A stretch of DNA of 64,000 bases. It comes from Isoetes taiwanensis (taxonomy: Eukaryota; Streptophyta; Lycopodiopsida; Isoetales; Isoetaceae). The DNA lies in the NCBI GenBank assembly GCA_021234155.1, contig JAJEKV010000013.1, forward strand, positions 16,099,877 to 16,163,876, read 5' to 3'. Shown piece after piece: positions 43,996 to 56,069 of this stretch. Positions within the stretch are counted from its first letter, which is position 1, and each line of letters starts with the position of its first letter. Made by a program: the position numbers and the translations under genes. The notes under the pieces were generated by a model. That model did not search any database. It was not told the DNA's origin and saw only the letters and a program-made list of their open reading frames with translations.

Positions 43996-46900
43996 AAGAG
44001 GGGTCAAGTCCAGCTTTGCTTCATGTTTACATAATGTAAAACTGCCTCAACAAAAGGATTGTTTTCTATTTTCTTAAATATAATGATAGTTTTCTATATG
44101 AGATAAGGATGACTATACAAAAAATCATGTTTCAATCCGAAGTCTAGAAGGAAGATATAGTCAGTCAAACATGACAGGGTCAAAACTGTTTCCTGCCTTC
44201 TGTGGACCAAAAAAAGTTCCTAGAAGGCTGTTTCAATTAAAATTCTACAACTTTTGCATGGAAATTGATTTTTACTTCAAATTTGATATATAAGTAGTTG
44301 ACAAATTGTTTTATGCATAAAAAATATTTGTTGACTTGTAATTTAAAGTTTCAACTTTGATGTATAGTAACAATTTTGCATGACCTTTAATTGATGTCTA
44401 TTTTGTTAATTTCAAGGAAGTTTATTAAAATAGCATGTCATTGAAAAATCATATACTAATGCTTGTATGGATATGAGATCAATGCAAAACAAGTAAAAAA
44501 AAAGGAGCAAACCAAGATGATCATGATAAATAACTTTTAATATTAGTTCCAAGTTATCATCAAATGTATTTCATGTTTGATCTCTAGTTTTATACCTTGA
44601 GGTTGAACTTTAAACACCATATTTCAAAGCTTCCCAAACTTAAGAAAGTAATGCAAGATGAACCTAAGAAAAATATGAAAAGCTATGACTAAAAAAGACC
44701 AAGATAGATTGCTATGTTAATGCCAATTACTACTCTCCACATGACCTCATTGAACAAATAAGAACATCATCATTCTAATCACTTTTTTTAGAATATAATT
44801 CACATATATCACATTCTATATGATAATATTAGTTGATTAGGGAGGATTGTCTATCTAAAGGGTGATATTGAAGCACAAAAGCTAAGCAGTTCAGGGCTAC
44901 TTTGAATGTATATAGACGTCCACTTACACCTTTCAAAGGTTATCTCATAGACGATGAAAGGTCATAGTATCATTATAGGGGACAAAATGAATAGAATAGA
45001 ATAGAGCCAATGCAAATAAATAGAGAAATTTTCTCCATCCAGTTGGTCTAATCCTGGACCTATAAATAGTCCATGCTTATTTTTATTCAAAACTTGTATA
45101 TAATATGTTTTCTAACATGAAATTTGAGATATATATTGCCAACAAAGGTTCATATTTACAGAAATTATAGCCTATCATAAAGGGTGATCTACATGTACTA
45201 TAGTCCTACTTAGACTATAACACTTTGGAGCAGCCATACATTGACTAACTTTATAATTGTGAGAAGTAAGTAGGTTTCTTCATTTTTTTTTTCTAATAAG
45301 ACCAGATCAAGAACCTCAATATCCCTTTTTATTATATATTGTGTCATTAAAAGTCTTATGGGAGAAATGTAGTGCAATAAGTTAATATTTATGATCTAGA
45401 AAAACAGATACGAAAAGTCTTTTGATTTATTTATTTATAGTCATGGCTAAACTTCGTGATATTGTCCTCCATTCATCAATAACCATCACTAGCTACATCA
45501 TTGTTGAGTTTTGGACCTATAAGGGTGTAATCAACACACTTTTGAACATTTCAATGTTCATCCCTGCTATATTAGATCTTGTTTAGATCTAGATAATGCA
45601 TGGTTATACCCTAGTTACACTATATTTAAGTTGATAAAGTAAATTATATAGAGTTGATTAGAATGCATCATTTACTATCCCTGTGAGACTTATAGATGGG
45701 GTTTATTGGAGCACTTTAACATATATTTTATTTTTAAATTCTGTACAATAATTTCTTTAGTTAATAACGATACTAATATAACATGTAAACATCGAAAACA
45801 TTCCTTAGACTATAGCTTGTATTGTTAAGAACTCATTGTCACAAAAATTAAGTTAAAACTTATAATAGTAAGAGAGAAATAATTCTCGAGCCTCATGCAA
45901 AGATTTTTAAGCAAAACAGTTTTGGTGGACTTTAATTGATATCAAATGATAGCGCCAAAAAATGAAAATATGCAAATCGATATGTTTTATTATAATATAT
46001 CAATTACTTTCATATTTAGCAAGGTTTAAATACCTTTTACGCTTAGAAAATTGAAGAATTTATTTCTAGAGTGTCAAAAACCGGCCAAATTCCCCAAAAG
46101 TTTGAAACAATCTTACCAATATAAAAGGTGAATCCAAAAGAGTCATAAAAAATTCTCATAGCTCGTTAAGAATCAAGTGTAGACTCAAAACGTGGTGGTA
46201 GATTTTAAAATTAAAATTTCTTGTGAGATATAAGGGGTTTAAGTGGTCGGAGGTGGTGGACCATTTCTGGTCTATGGACCAAATGGTCCCTGACAACTCT
46301 AGTGTTAGCAAGTCTTGTTAGTAGTAGATTAGGCAGCTTTAGTTTTCATTTGAGATCTATTCATAAGTCTTATGCTTTAATAAGTTAGCTTTATATTTGT
46401 AGCAAGCAATGATGATGTGAAGACAATATAAAAAACTTCAGGATAGAGAGTGATTACTAATGCTTCTACCAAGTGTCATATGTAGGTTCATTTGTTGATA
46501 CATCCACTTGCCAAGTGAATTTGACCACCATTAAATCTTTGCTTTCTCATTTGCCAATATGCCGGACCTTCTTAGCTCCTTACATTCCACAAAGGGCTGC
46601 TAAGATGTTTTTCTAATAGGTTTCCATGCTTCCATGGCAGGTGCATCCTTGATCCATCTCTATTCTATTCTATTCTATTCACTTGTCTTAAGTGGTCCTA
46701 CCAGCCATTATAGCCTTTTTTCATTTGCACTCATACATTTTAAAGCACTGCTTCTTCAGCTTTACCGTCATAGCAGAGTTGCACTTTCAAGCTGATCAAG
46801 CAAAGACACATATTCTCTTTTGTTTTTATGAGTTCTTTCAATACTAATGGCACTCACTCCAATTCTCATTGCACATATACATCCCACACTTTCCATCTCA

Positions 46901-48850
46901 TACACTTCATTTTCACAAGTATTTCTTACCATTCACACTTCATTCACATCATAATCCCATCATGCTCATACTCACCCCACCACACATGCATTTTACACTC
47001 TTTTCCATACATCTACTCCACCGCATTCCCATCTAGAAGCATTGATTCATGTTGATGACGTCTTCCCGATGTTATTTTGGTATTCCATGGCTAAAGGACC
47101 AAAGTGCAACATGCTAACCATTAGTTTATGATTGAAGACTAGGTCAAGGTTTGGAAGACTTGGTAGACAACATTGGTATGAAGGTCAAAAGCATATTCAT
47201 CCTCAAGGTCAACACAAAGCCTTCAAGATCAAACTTCATGGGAAGCACTATATTCCTCGGTCAAACATTTGCTCAAAAGCATATTCTTGAAGATTCCGGA
47301 TTAAGAAGATTGGAAGGCACCTTATTTCAAGTTTGAAGACCCATGGTATATGGTTCCTAAATCTATCTATTCTCTCTCATTTCTACATTCACCTTCCTTT
47401 TTATACTCACCATTGCATTTTTGCACCGCCATTTTTTTTTTTTTTCCCATGTCTATGCCCTACCTTTTATTATAATATTTGCCACTGAATTTTTTTGTTT
47501 CTTCCCATCCTTTTTATTTTTTCATACTCCCATGCCTTCACCATATCCATGTTGTTACTTTGTCATTTTATTATTTCAAACTTTGTCAAATGCTTGTCAC
47601 ACCTCATTCTCCATTGCCACCATCAAGCTCCTTATTTTATTTCTCTTTCTATTAACTTTACCATGGTTCCAAACCCTTTATAGCCACTTTGTTCCCCTCC
47701 AAAAATAAGTCCATATTCTTCCACCATGGCTCCAAGAAATGCCACGTGCTTAAAAGGGACTTGCCTTATAGTTTTGAAATGTTCCCAAAGGTTACATGAA
47801 AGTCATTATAAACGCTTGTTGCCTCCTTTTGTGACCCTTGCTTCATGAAAGAACTTAGCTCTACAAGCCTATATTCCAAATTTTCATGCTCAAATGGTTT
47901 CACCATGGTCTCAAGGTTATTAAACTTTTTAAAGCCTTGCTAATTTACTTTTGGACCCTTAAACCATTGCTTTAAACTTTATACATGTATATGGCGAATA
48001 TATGCGAGGCTAAATACGGCAAATCCTCAAAGAAATATACGTCTCACAATCCTAATTCATGGAACTCAGCTCGAATCATGTTGGAACTGGAGTCATAACT
48101 TCTACAACCTACCTATTTTTTTTTCCCTCCCTTTTGGAATCAAAGAGACCTATAACTAAAACCTAAGATTCGAGAACCGTTTGAACTAAACATATATATG
48201 TGGGATTCGGACTTTTGTCACTTTTTGAAGGCCTAGGCACATTCTTGAGTACCATTTGCATGTCGAACAAGATCTAAGTGTTGTTCTTGACCATTGGTGG
48301 GTGCTTTCTTCAAATCCCGCATCTATTAGTTGAGCCTGAAAAAGATCTTCTTATATATTCTTTGATGATTTTGGCTATGTTCATGACCGAAAGGCATACT
48401 TATAGTTATATTGTGACCTTTAACCTTGATTTGAGTAAAATTCCTAGCAACTTTGATTTAGAACTTGTCTCATAACTCAAATATTTCCCAAAGACATGTT
48501 TTTGTATTCAAAATCCAAATTTGACAAAGTTGCCATCTCTTATAGCAATTATTAGCACGTGTGCTTTGAAATTTTCAAAAAAAAAAAAAAAAAAAAAATA
48601 AAAAAAAAAACTCGAAGTTACAAAAAATTTGCATTCCGTCTAATACTATTCTTGATTGTATTTTGCAATCAGGTAATAAAATATACTTTTCATGATCCAA
48701 ATTGCAGCTTGATCATTTGGCCCCATAGTAAAAACTACATTTTGCACCTATTGGTTTTTAGAATTCTCCCAAAAACCATCTACAACTCATATTATTCATT
48801 TTGATCATTGTTTTATAGCTTGACTTTCATTGACCAAATTTTAACGCTGT
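43996..48850. other. AT-rich gene-free stretch
   Basis: No protein of known family was seen. A (TCTAT)4 microsatellite lies at 46658-46680 and a short GAATA run at 44990-45005. Both resemble LINE tails but lack the LINE end consensus. A long A run interrupted by one T occurs at 48578-48610. The His/Ser/Thr-rich ORF at 46828-47055 looks like low-complexity sequence. Confidence 0.45.
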
Positions 48851-48949
48851 AGGAGCATGATTAGAAGCTGCAAGGACTTCGAAGAGGGGCCCCAGAGTTC
48901 ATAGTAGTATTTCTATTTCGCTCTGAAGATCTACACCTTGCTCGAACCA

Positions 48950-50190
48950 GCCCTATGCCTCCTCCTTGCCGGGCGATGCTCTTAACCTAGGCCAACCTAC
49001 CCCGTGGAACTCCTCTCAGGCGCTTGTGTTTGAGTAAGATCCCGCCGGCCCCTTCAATTGCTTGTCCCGGGCATAATATAGCTCCTCGTTTTGCACATCC
49101 GCGACAAGAAATGTGACAATATGGTGGCGGTCAGGCATTGAGGGCCAATGCACGGCTTGCCCCTACTAATGTGTACGCCGCATATGGAACATCATACATG
49201 TGAGGACCAGCCCGTAAGCATTCAATGAGGTTCTTCCGCTCCTTAATTAGGACACACATCACCATATTACAGCCAGATCGTGATCTCCCGGAGTTCTCTA
49301 TTCCCTCGACAATTTTGACCGCTCCCCGACAAGCTGCGGTGGCCTCGTGGAGGTGTGGGCACCGGCCCACTGCTGAGGTTAGGCCGCCATGGGGCCTAAT
49401 CTCCGCCAAGATAGTAGTTGGCTATCTGTGCTGATGTCATGCGAGTTTTTGAACGTATAGGACCGCTGTAGCATGTGGAGGATCCTTCCCGGAGCCGGTA
49501 GAGCTCGCCTCTCACGGAAACGCTTTTGCCTTGTCAATTTGTGCATTCGCCATCGCAGCTGCCCATGGGCATCTCGTGATGGAGGCCCTTATCCTATCAA
49601 ATGACGCTTGCTCATAGCTTCTCGCGACATCTAGATCCCGAGCAATGTGAGCTATGCTCCAATTTCTCTACCGGGAGCAACTTTAGAATCCACTGTTGAT
49701 GTGATCATTTCCAAAGGTGTTGATCCCGCCTCAAGGGCTTGAATCTTCATCGATCTCTTTAGTAGTGGCCTGAATTTTTCACAACATGATGGCGGTCTCA
49801 AAATTTCTAATAAAGGGCGGAAGGTAGCTAGGGTTGTTCTTGCTCAAAATGTTTCCCTGCCTTGTATTTGACTTCAATGTTGGTGGATATGGTGTCTAGG
49901 CAAGCTTGTAGGTCGCTGGAGACCTAGCTTATCTAGCTGCCTCCCGAATGGCACCAAGCTTAACATCGCCCTCCAAATGTTGTATATGAGCCTCCATCCC
50001 TACAACATAATGTTTCTCCATAGCTGCCATTTGAGCACTTTGGGGTACCGAGGACTCGTGATCTCTTCTACTAGGCCCCAATCCGAAAGTAGTGTTTACT
50101 CTCAACTCTCACTTGGATTTTCCTCCCGCTCGCCGATGGCCCATCCGCTTGTTCCCCCTGTAAGAGCTCGGCCATGCAAGGGCCATTAGA
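48950..50190 (-). other. GC-rich decayed coding-like region, unassigned
   Basis: Minus-strand peptides such as AHIQHLEGDVKLGAIREAAR (about 49950), DLDVARSYEQASFDRIRAS (about 49600) and KIVEGIENSGRSRSG (about 49300) run in one general direction through several stops and shifts. Base composition is richer in G+C than the flanks. It is probably a decayed transposable-element gene, but no diagnostic motif was found. Confidence 0.25.
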
Positions 50191-50334
50191 TTGTATCCGG
50201 TGGACTAGGCATTGATTGGGGTTTGATGGATGTCCCTATCAAGGTTCCCATCGCTTGGATTTGGGGAGGGATCCATAAAATTGCCATGACTGCTTGGGGA
50301 TTTATCAATGAATTAGAGCAAAATCGAGGGCAAT

Positions 50335-50650
50335 GCGTAGATGTTCCTCAAAGGGCATTTTGATGCTTAGAATCCAAAATGGGGACTCAAAAAACGCCCT
50401 TCGCGACAAACATTCGAGGGCAGAGGGATTTAGGTAAATTTAGGGAAAAAACAGAGATATTGCTCAAGGGCATTTTGGATGCTTATAATATAAAATGGGG
50501 ACTCAAAAACATTCTTCACACAACAATTTGGGCAAGATGTGGATTTAGGGCAGAAATTTAGGCAAAGTAGATGTTGCTCGGAAGGGCATTTTGATGCTTA
50601 GAATCCAAAACTCGGGACTCAAAAGCATCCTTTGCACAACAATTTGGGTT
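50335..50650. repeat. Tandem array, three units of about 116 bp
   Basis: The block GGGCATTTTGATGCTTAGAA followed by TCCAAAA...GGGACTCAAAA starts at 50353, 50468 and 50584. Units differ by scattered substitutions and small indels. Confidence 0.75.
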
Positions 50651-50929
50651 TGCCTAGAGGTCGGATGCAAAACCCTAGTGAGAGAGTGTGGACAAAACCC
50701 TAGCCCTAGAAAGAGAAGGAGGTGAGTGCTTTCAGAGCCTCCTGACTATATCATTTTTCCAAAAACTATTCTATATAAGATAACTTTTAAACTTTAAGTT
50801 TTAGAATCAAGTTAAAAAGTCATTCTAGAACTCTCATTATAAATGCATGTTTCAGCATTGAACTTTTTAAGGGTTACACTTCCCTTCACAAATTTAATGC
50901 AATCATTGCCTTGAACAAATACAAAGTGG

Positions 50930-51110
50930 AGCTGATGATTGAGCCTATCACCGCACTGCTCGTGGTCTTAGTGGAGCCCATCTTTCATCAAGGGTCGGGC
51001 ATGGGGGCCAATGGTGTCCCTTTGCTACCCGGAATGGCTTGGAGTAGGTGCGTAAAGTGTTCTTAGCATGGGCACTGGGGTTGAAATCCACGGTCCCATA
51101 TCAAGAGAGT
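50930..51110 (+). mobile_element. LINE fragment
   Basis: Decayed frames read LVVLVEPIF, GANGVPLLPGMAWSRC and HGHWG. These parallel the segment at 34855-34980 of the pentanucleotide-tailed LINE, just after the reverse transcriptase thumb. It is a short internal relic. Confidence 0.45.
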
Positions 51111-51329
51111 GAAAGCTAAAAGATGGGAGTAGGTGTATTCGTTTTTTCATTGCAGTATCCAAAAGGAGAAGGCAGGCAACATTTGTTCACTCCCTCCTTC
51201 TTCCTGATGGTTATCTCGTCTCTGATCCAATACAACTCAAGCAATATCTTTTAATATTATTTCTCCTCCTTCTTTGCCCAGCACCTGCCATTCCATGATG
51301 ATATGTAGATTGTTGTGTTATCTAAGGAA

Positions 51330-52500
51330 GGAAGGAAGGAAGGAAGGAAATTTTAACGTCCACGGAACCCAATCGGATTATGGGACCTAATACAAAAGAT
51401 AGGGCAAAAGGCCAGACTGAAACTCGGGGACCAAGCCCCGTGACCGAACCAAAAAGGCCGAAGCCAAAATCAAACGTGGGGACTAGCCCCAGTACACAGA
51501 ACTCGGGGACTATGCCCCGTAGCAAATCCCAATGCTAGAAGAAAACAGAAGGGGGGTGAAAGCATGCTAGGGTGTACCATCTAAAGTTCTTTTTAGGAAG
51601 TGTGAAACTATCCAGAAAAGTACCAAACACTGGGTACTGGGAACTTGCATTAATGTCTCAATAAACAATAAGTTTGAGAGTCTATTCGTCCATTTTAGTC
51701 TCTAATAGTATTGTCATCCTCTAATACTATAGATTGATATGTTATTGACCTTCAACTCAAAATTTTTAGATTGATTTTAATGGAAAGAAAAAGTAGAAAG
51801 TACCAGTTTTAAAAGTACCCAGTGTAGGTACTTTTGAGGGTTCCAAAAGTGGTACACCGTAGCATGCTTTCACCCAGGGCATAAGCCCAAGCAGAGCTCG
51901 GAGTCAAACCAACTACACAGACACTGCCCATGGATCAAGTGGCCAGTGATCCCGAATGATAGCCTGGCCGCCTCTATACACAGCCCACTTCTCGTGCAGA
52001 CGAGCCTCGCGGACTCGACATAATTCATCCTTCCGTCGGCAGAGCTGTGCTGGAGTAAGGTCTTCCTGGACGGAGAAGGAGGTCCCTTGCAAGTGATTGC
52101 CATGGCGAGGATGCGTACCGACAAGGCATCCTTGAAATCACCAAGAAATGACGGGGCCGGGCCAGTGGTCAGCCCAACTCGACGAGCCGAGAGAATGCCA
52201 TCTGCCTTTATGTGCATCACCTCAAAGAAGAAACAGGCCAACCGTCCCGTGAGTGTCGCTTTTGTTTCTTCCAAACCCACAATGCGAGGTTCAGGTTTAG
52301 CGGGTGCGCTGTGGCATGGTCGCTCAAAGCCGAACCGCAGTTGGGCAAACAATCCTGATGGCGCCATGTGGGCATAGGTGTGGTATCATCGCCCGGGCCG
52401 AGCATCCACATGCTCGCACGCCACCCGGGTGGGAGGTATGGGTGTAGCACCGCCTGTCGGCCGAAGGTCGTCCCGCCTAATCGTGAAAGCAAAGATCTCT
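51330..52500 (-). mobile_element. LINE-like element with (TTCC)n tail, minus strand
   Basis: The plus-strand tail (GGAA)5 at 51329-51350 is followed by AACGTCCACGG...CCAATCGG...GGGACC. In reverse this is the same 3' end consensus as the pentanucleotide-tailed LINEs, but with a tetranucleotide tail. Three short GGGGnnnnnnCCCC hairpins lie at 51426-51515. Upstream coding-like frames (52367-51890) read LTGRLACFFFEVMHIKADG, then after a frame change LTPAQLCRRKDELCRV and EKWAVYRGGQAIIRDHWP. The protein family was not identified. The interior is interrupted by a MITE at 51554-51875. Confidence 0.5.
51554..51875. mobile_element. MITE, 322 bp, nested in the LINE-like element
   Basis: The ends are GGGTGAAAGCATGCTA and its inverted complement, matching over about 26 bp with one mismatch. 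Looser inverted similarity continues inward (AGTACC...ACACTGGGTACT). AGGG flanks both sides (51550-51553 and 51876-51879), a possible 4-bp target duplication. It has no coding capacity. The superfamily was not assigned. Confidence 0.75.
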
Positions 52501-53760
52501 AAAAGCTGGACCCGCCTTCCCGGGCGGGCAACCGAGCCGATGTTCCCGTGGAGTGTGGATCGCCGATTGACCGCGCGGATCCCACCAACAAACGGGAGGC
52601 GCATAAATGGATCCGGAAAGCATCAATCCTCGGTCAAGGCTGCAGCCAAAGATGCATCCGGAAAGTGCATTGCATATCCGGGTAAAGCCAAGATAGGGGC
52701 CGGGGCCCAAAAATGATGGGGCTGTTGAAGATATGGTGCAATCCGGGTCATAGGGCCTATTCGGAGACCGCAGTGCGCCTTTAATGAGGTTCTTTTCTTT
52801 GCGGGTCTCTCCGCCATGCGCTTTGATCTTACGAGCCATTCTAATGACAAGGTGATGAGGGATAAGGCGATGCAATAGCAACAAGAAGATGGGCTGCAGT
52901 TTTAACCTTTTACAAAACAAAAGGAGCCCAAGCTTCAAGAAATCAAAATCGTGAGGATATGAGCCACAAAACGTAACAGAAGTACCTCCAAGAGCAAAGA
53001 CAAAGAAAGCAAAACCAATAGCGGGCAAGAGATGAACCAAGCAGAGCAAAACTCATCCAAAACCTGGTCTCAAGGCCTGCCAAAATCAAGGTAGGTTGTG
53101 AATGACAAAGGGGCCGGCGGGCTAAATCGATGCCCGGGCAAGCCGCGGTTCTACCGATGCACCGTGAAAATAGAGCAGCCAATAAAAGAGGAAGGAGCAA
53201 ATCGATCCTGTTGGTTACTGCACGGCTGCTGAATCTTGATGCAGAATTGGGCCCTGCGATGTTCTGGATCCTTATCTCTTGATGCTAGGTTAATCGGCCA
53301 GCCATGTGATGCGTAACCAATCACGATGCCATATCATAGCCCCTCTCGCGGGCTAAAGCAACCGAAGTCGCTTTGTGGTTTTGTCGCGGCTTTGCGTGCA
53401 AGCGACCGGGTTGCCGGTGCCGATGTGCCTACATCGTCCGCCGTGGATTGATGGCAGCTCCCGCTATCTGGGTAACCCAGAGTGAGCCGACCGATCAAGA
53501 CAAAGATTTTTGGGCAAAGCTTCAACAATCTATGTTGGGCCGATGTCCGTAGGCGGTGGATCTATGTTGAGCTCCCCTCGACAACATGCGGAAGTTTAAA
53601 TCAATCCAATCCTATTTGTCGCTTCATGCTTTTCCCCCGCCGCTTTTACATGGGGTCGCCGTCTGCCTCGGGCGCTAGGGCGGTGCCGCCAAGTGCAAGG
53701 AGCTCTCTATTTTTTCTTTGTAATCCAAGGTACATCCAATTTTTCCATTGAATGGATATT
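52500..53760. other. GC-rich region with decayed ORFs, unassigned
   Basis: The longest ORF (minus, 53049-52477, 190 codons) starts with a hydrophobic stretch and later reads RMARKIKAHGGETRKEKNL. No domain was recognised and frames overlap on both strands, as happens in GC-rich decayed sequence. It may be the 5' continuation of the LINE-like element. Confidence 0.25.
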
Positions 53761-53799
53761 GAATTGAGTATTACAATGGAGGACCTAAAGAAGGCTACA

Positions 53800-55060
53800 A
53801 CCATTTGAATCATGATAAGTGTCATTGTCTTGACGGCTTTCCTATTGAGTTCTTTTCAAACCCGCTAGACTTGGCTCGACAATGATGTCTATGATGTTTT
53901 TATGAATTTCGGCAATTTATTTGAAGTTTGGATAAGATCCTCAATACCGGGTGCATCTCCATCATTCCAAAGTGCAAAGAGCCTAGGTCCACCTCCTAAT
54001 TGGCTCCCATCGTGTTGTTCTCATCCGCTTCCTACACAATCATTGCTAAGGCCTTGGTTGATAAGGTACACAACATCTTAACCGAAGTCTATTTTTCTAC
54101 ATAACTGCTTTCTCCCTCGGCCGACGCATCTTGAACATTGTTGCAGCTACTTATGAGGGCATGTATTGGGCTCGCTTACATGGTCATCAAGTGGTGTTCT
54201 TCAAACTAGACTTCGCTAAAGCCTGACAGCATGGACTGGTTATTTTTTGGAGAAGTGCCTTCTTGCTTTGGGATTTGAAATGAAGCTTCGTGTGTCGGCG
54301 CGATCTACAGTGCTTTTTGAAGGTGAGCCATCTCAAATCTTTACTGTTCATCATGGGATCCGACAGGTTGTCTCTTGGCTCCCTTGCTCTTCACTATTGT
54401 GGTAGAAGTGTTGTCTCTGCTCTTTAATGTTGCCACTCTCATCCAAGGTCTACCCATACTGGATGGTTCTCAGGAGGCCTGTAACCAATATGCCAATGAC
54501 ACTTTTCATTTTTCAATGGCCAATGCTGAAAAGCTACATAATATTAAGCTTCTAGATACTTTCTCCTTGGCCTCTAGGGTTCTTGTAGGTTTGTAAAAGT
54601 GCACTGCTTTGTGGACTTTGGATAATATTGTTCCTTCATGTATATTCTTACTGCTCGTGGACGATGTTTCCTTATGGTCAACCCACAAAACATTTGGGCA
54701 CTCCTATAGGGGTGCATGTTTCTGCCTTAAGGGCATGTGACGAGATCGTTAAAGATCTAAAGAAACATTTGTTCTAGTGGAAGGTGGCTAAGTTATCTCT
54801 GCCTTCGGATCATTGTGGCAAAATCTATCCTTAGCATTACCCATGTGTGCATGGCATCTGTCTTACTATATTACTGAATGAGATGTGTACTGTTAAGAAT
54901 TTCATTTGGGGTGGTACATCAGAAGGTGTTGTTGTAAAAATATCCTAGATTAAGTGTGTTAAACCTAAGGCGACTGGTGGCCTTGGAATGTTGAACTTCC
55001 GTCTTCAAAGTCAAGTCATGATCTTAAAGTTCATTTGGAGGCTTTGGTAAAGATGATTTT
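53800..55060 (+). mobile_element. L1-type LINE reverse transcriptase relic
   Basis: Several frames in order give an L1-type reverse transcriptase. They read NTGCISIIPK and AKALVDKVHNIL near 53940-54090, LDFAKA near 54210, LLAPLLFTIVVEVLSLLF (54366-54425), QEACNQYANDTFHF (the YADD box, here YAND), then NFIWGGTSEG and ATGGLGMLNFRLQSQ near 54900-55015. The many stops and the altered catalytic box mark an old copy. It belongs to a different lineage from the pentanucleotide-tailed LINE. Confidence 0.75.
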
Positions 55061-56060
55061 TCTTGCTTAAGGTCGATGTGCCAATCACTTCTACGTTGTC
55101 TCCCCTTTCATACCATAACCATCGTGCCTAGTCTCATGGACTTTGTTATATCCATTGCATCCATATCCAAATGCTTCCTACCATTCCTAAAAGGGCTACT
55201 TGCTTTTTGGGATGTGGTTAGATCCTTATTCCATGCGAATCCCCAAGTTTGTGCCTCATTGGCAATGTAAATAGCCGGTGGCCTCCCTTGCAATATACAC
55301 ATAATCAACAAACTTTTATGTGCACTTGTATATCCAAAGACCCAACATCACCGATATAGGTGCCCGATTTAACAATTGTACCGGTATGATTATGGCCATC
55401 ATTTGCCATGGGGAGGCTTTTTGATCCAGATTCTTGTTGTACGGTGTGGCATCGACAAATTTATACACCGGTGGAATGGGCTCCGCTAAATGCTATTTAT
55501 TAAATGGACCAAATAAATGTAGCCAATATCACTAACACGAACCACCCTCCAAAAGTCAAATGTCAAGAACCATCACAACCGGCACCAATAGACCGACGGT
55601 GGTAAAACCTAAACCACTTTATCCCAAAAATCGGACAACCCCTAACTATGTAGCAACTTATAAGATCGAACAACTATGGCAAAAACACCGGAAGTAATGT
55701 AATGGACCAAAACCCATGTCGACAAGACCATGAAACTATGGGTGCAAAATCGCATCGGTAGCGTAAATCACCGCCCCGGACGCCGCTACTAGTGCTTAAA
55801 ATCGGGGGCGGTTTTAAACATCACGCGGCGCGGATTGATCAAGTGACATGTAGGGCGCTACCGCGAAATGAAAGCCGAGAAAATCATGAGCTTGTTTGGT
55901 GCCGGAACATGAATGCCTCGTGAGTCCGCCATATTCGCGGATGGCGGCTAACCCATCTTGAATTCAAAACAAAATGGAGGGACTAATTGTTTCAAGAATT
56001 GCTTGAACCGGAATTCAACAATTTGCCCTCACCAATTTTGCAACACACGTAAACCGGATA
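55061..56060. other. Stretch without a recognised gene
   Basis: Only unassigned short ORFs on both strands. Part is CGG-rich, with no motif. Confidence 0.35.
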
Positions 56061-56069
56061 GATGAAACC

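Noticed and set aside
44985-46682. Short GAATA/TCTAT runs as LINE insertions
   Set aside because: The 3' end consensus found at real copies is absent next to them.
46828-47055. Small His/Ser/Thr-rich protein gene
   Set aside because: Composition follows CA/TC-rich low-complexity DNA; no motif and no splice support.
52477-53049. 190-codon membrane protein gene on the minus strand
   Set aside because: GC-rich sequence is open on both strands, and no domain or start context was convincing.
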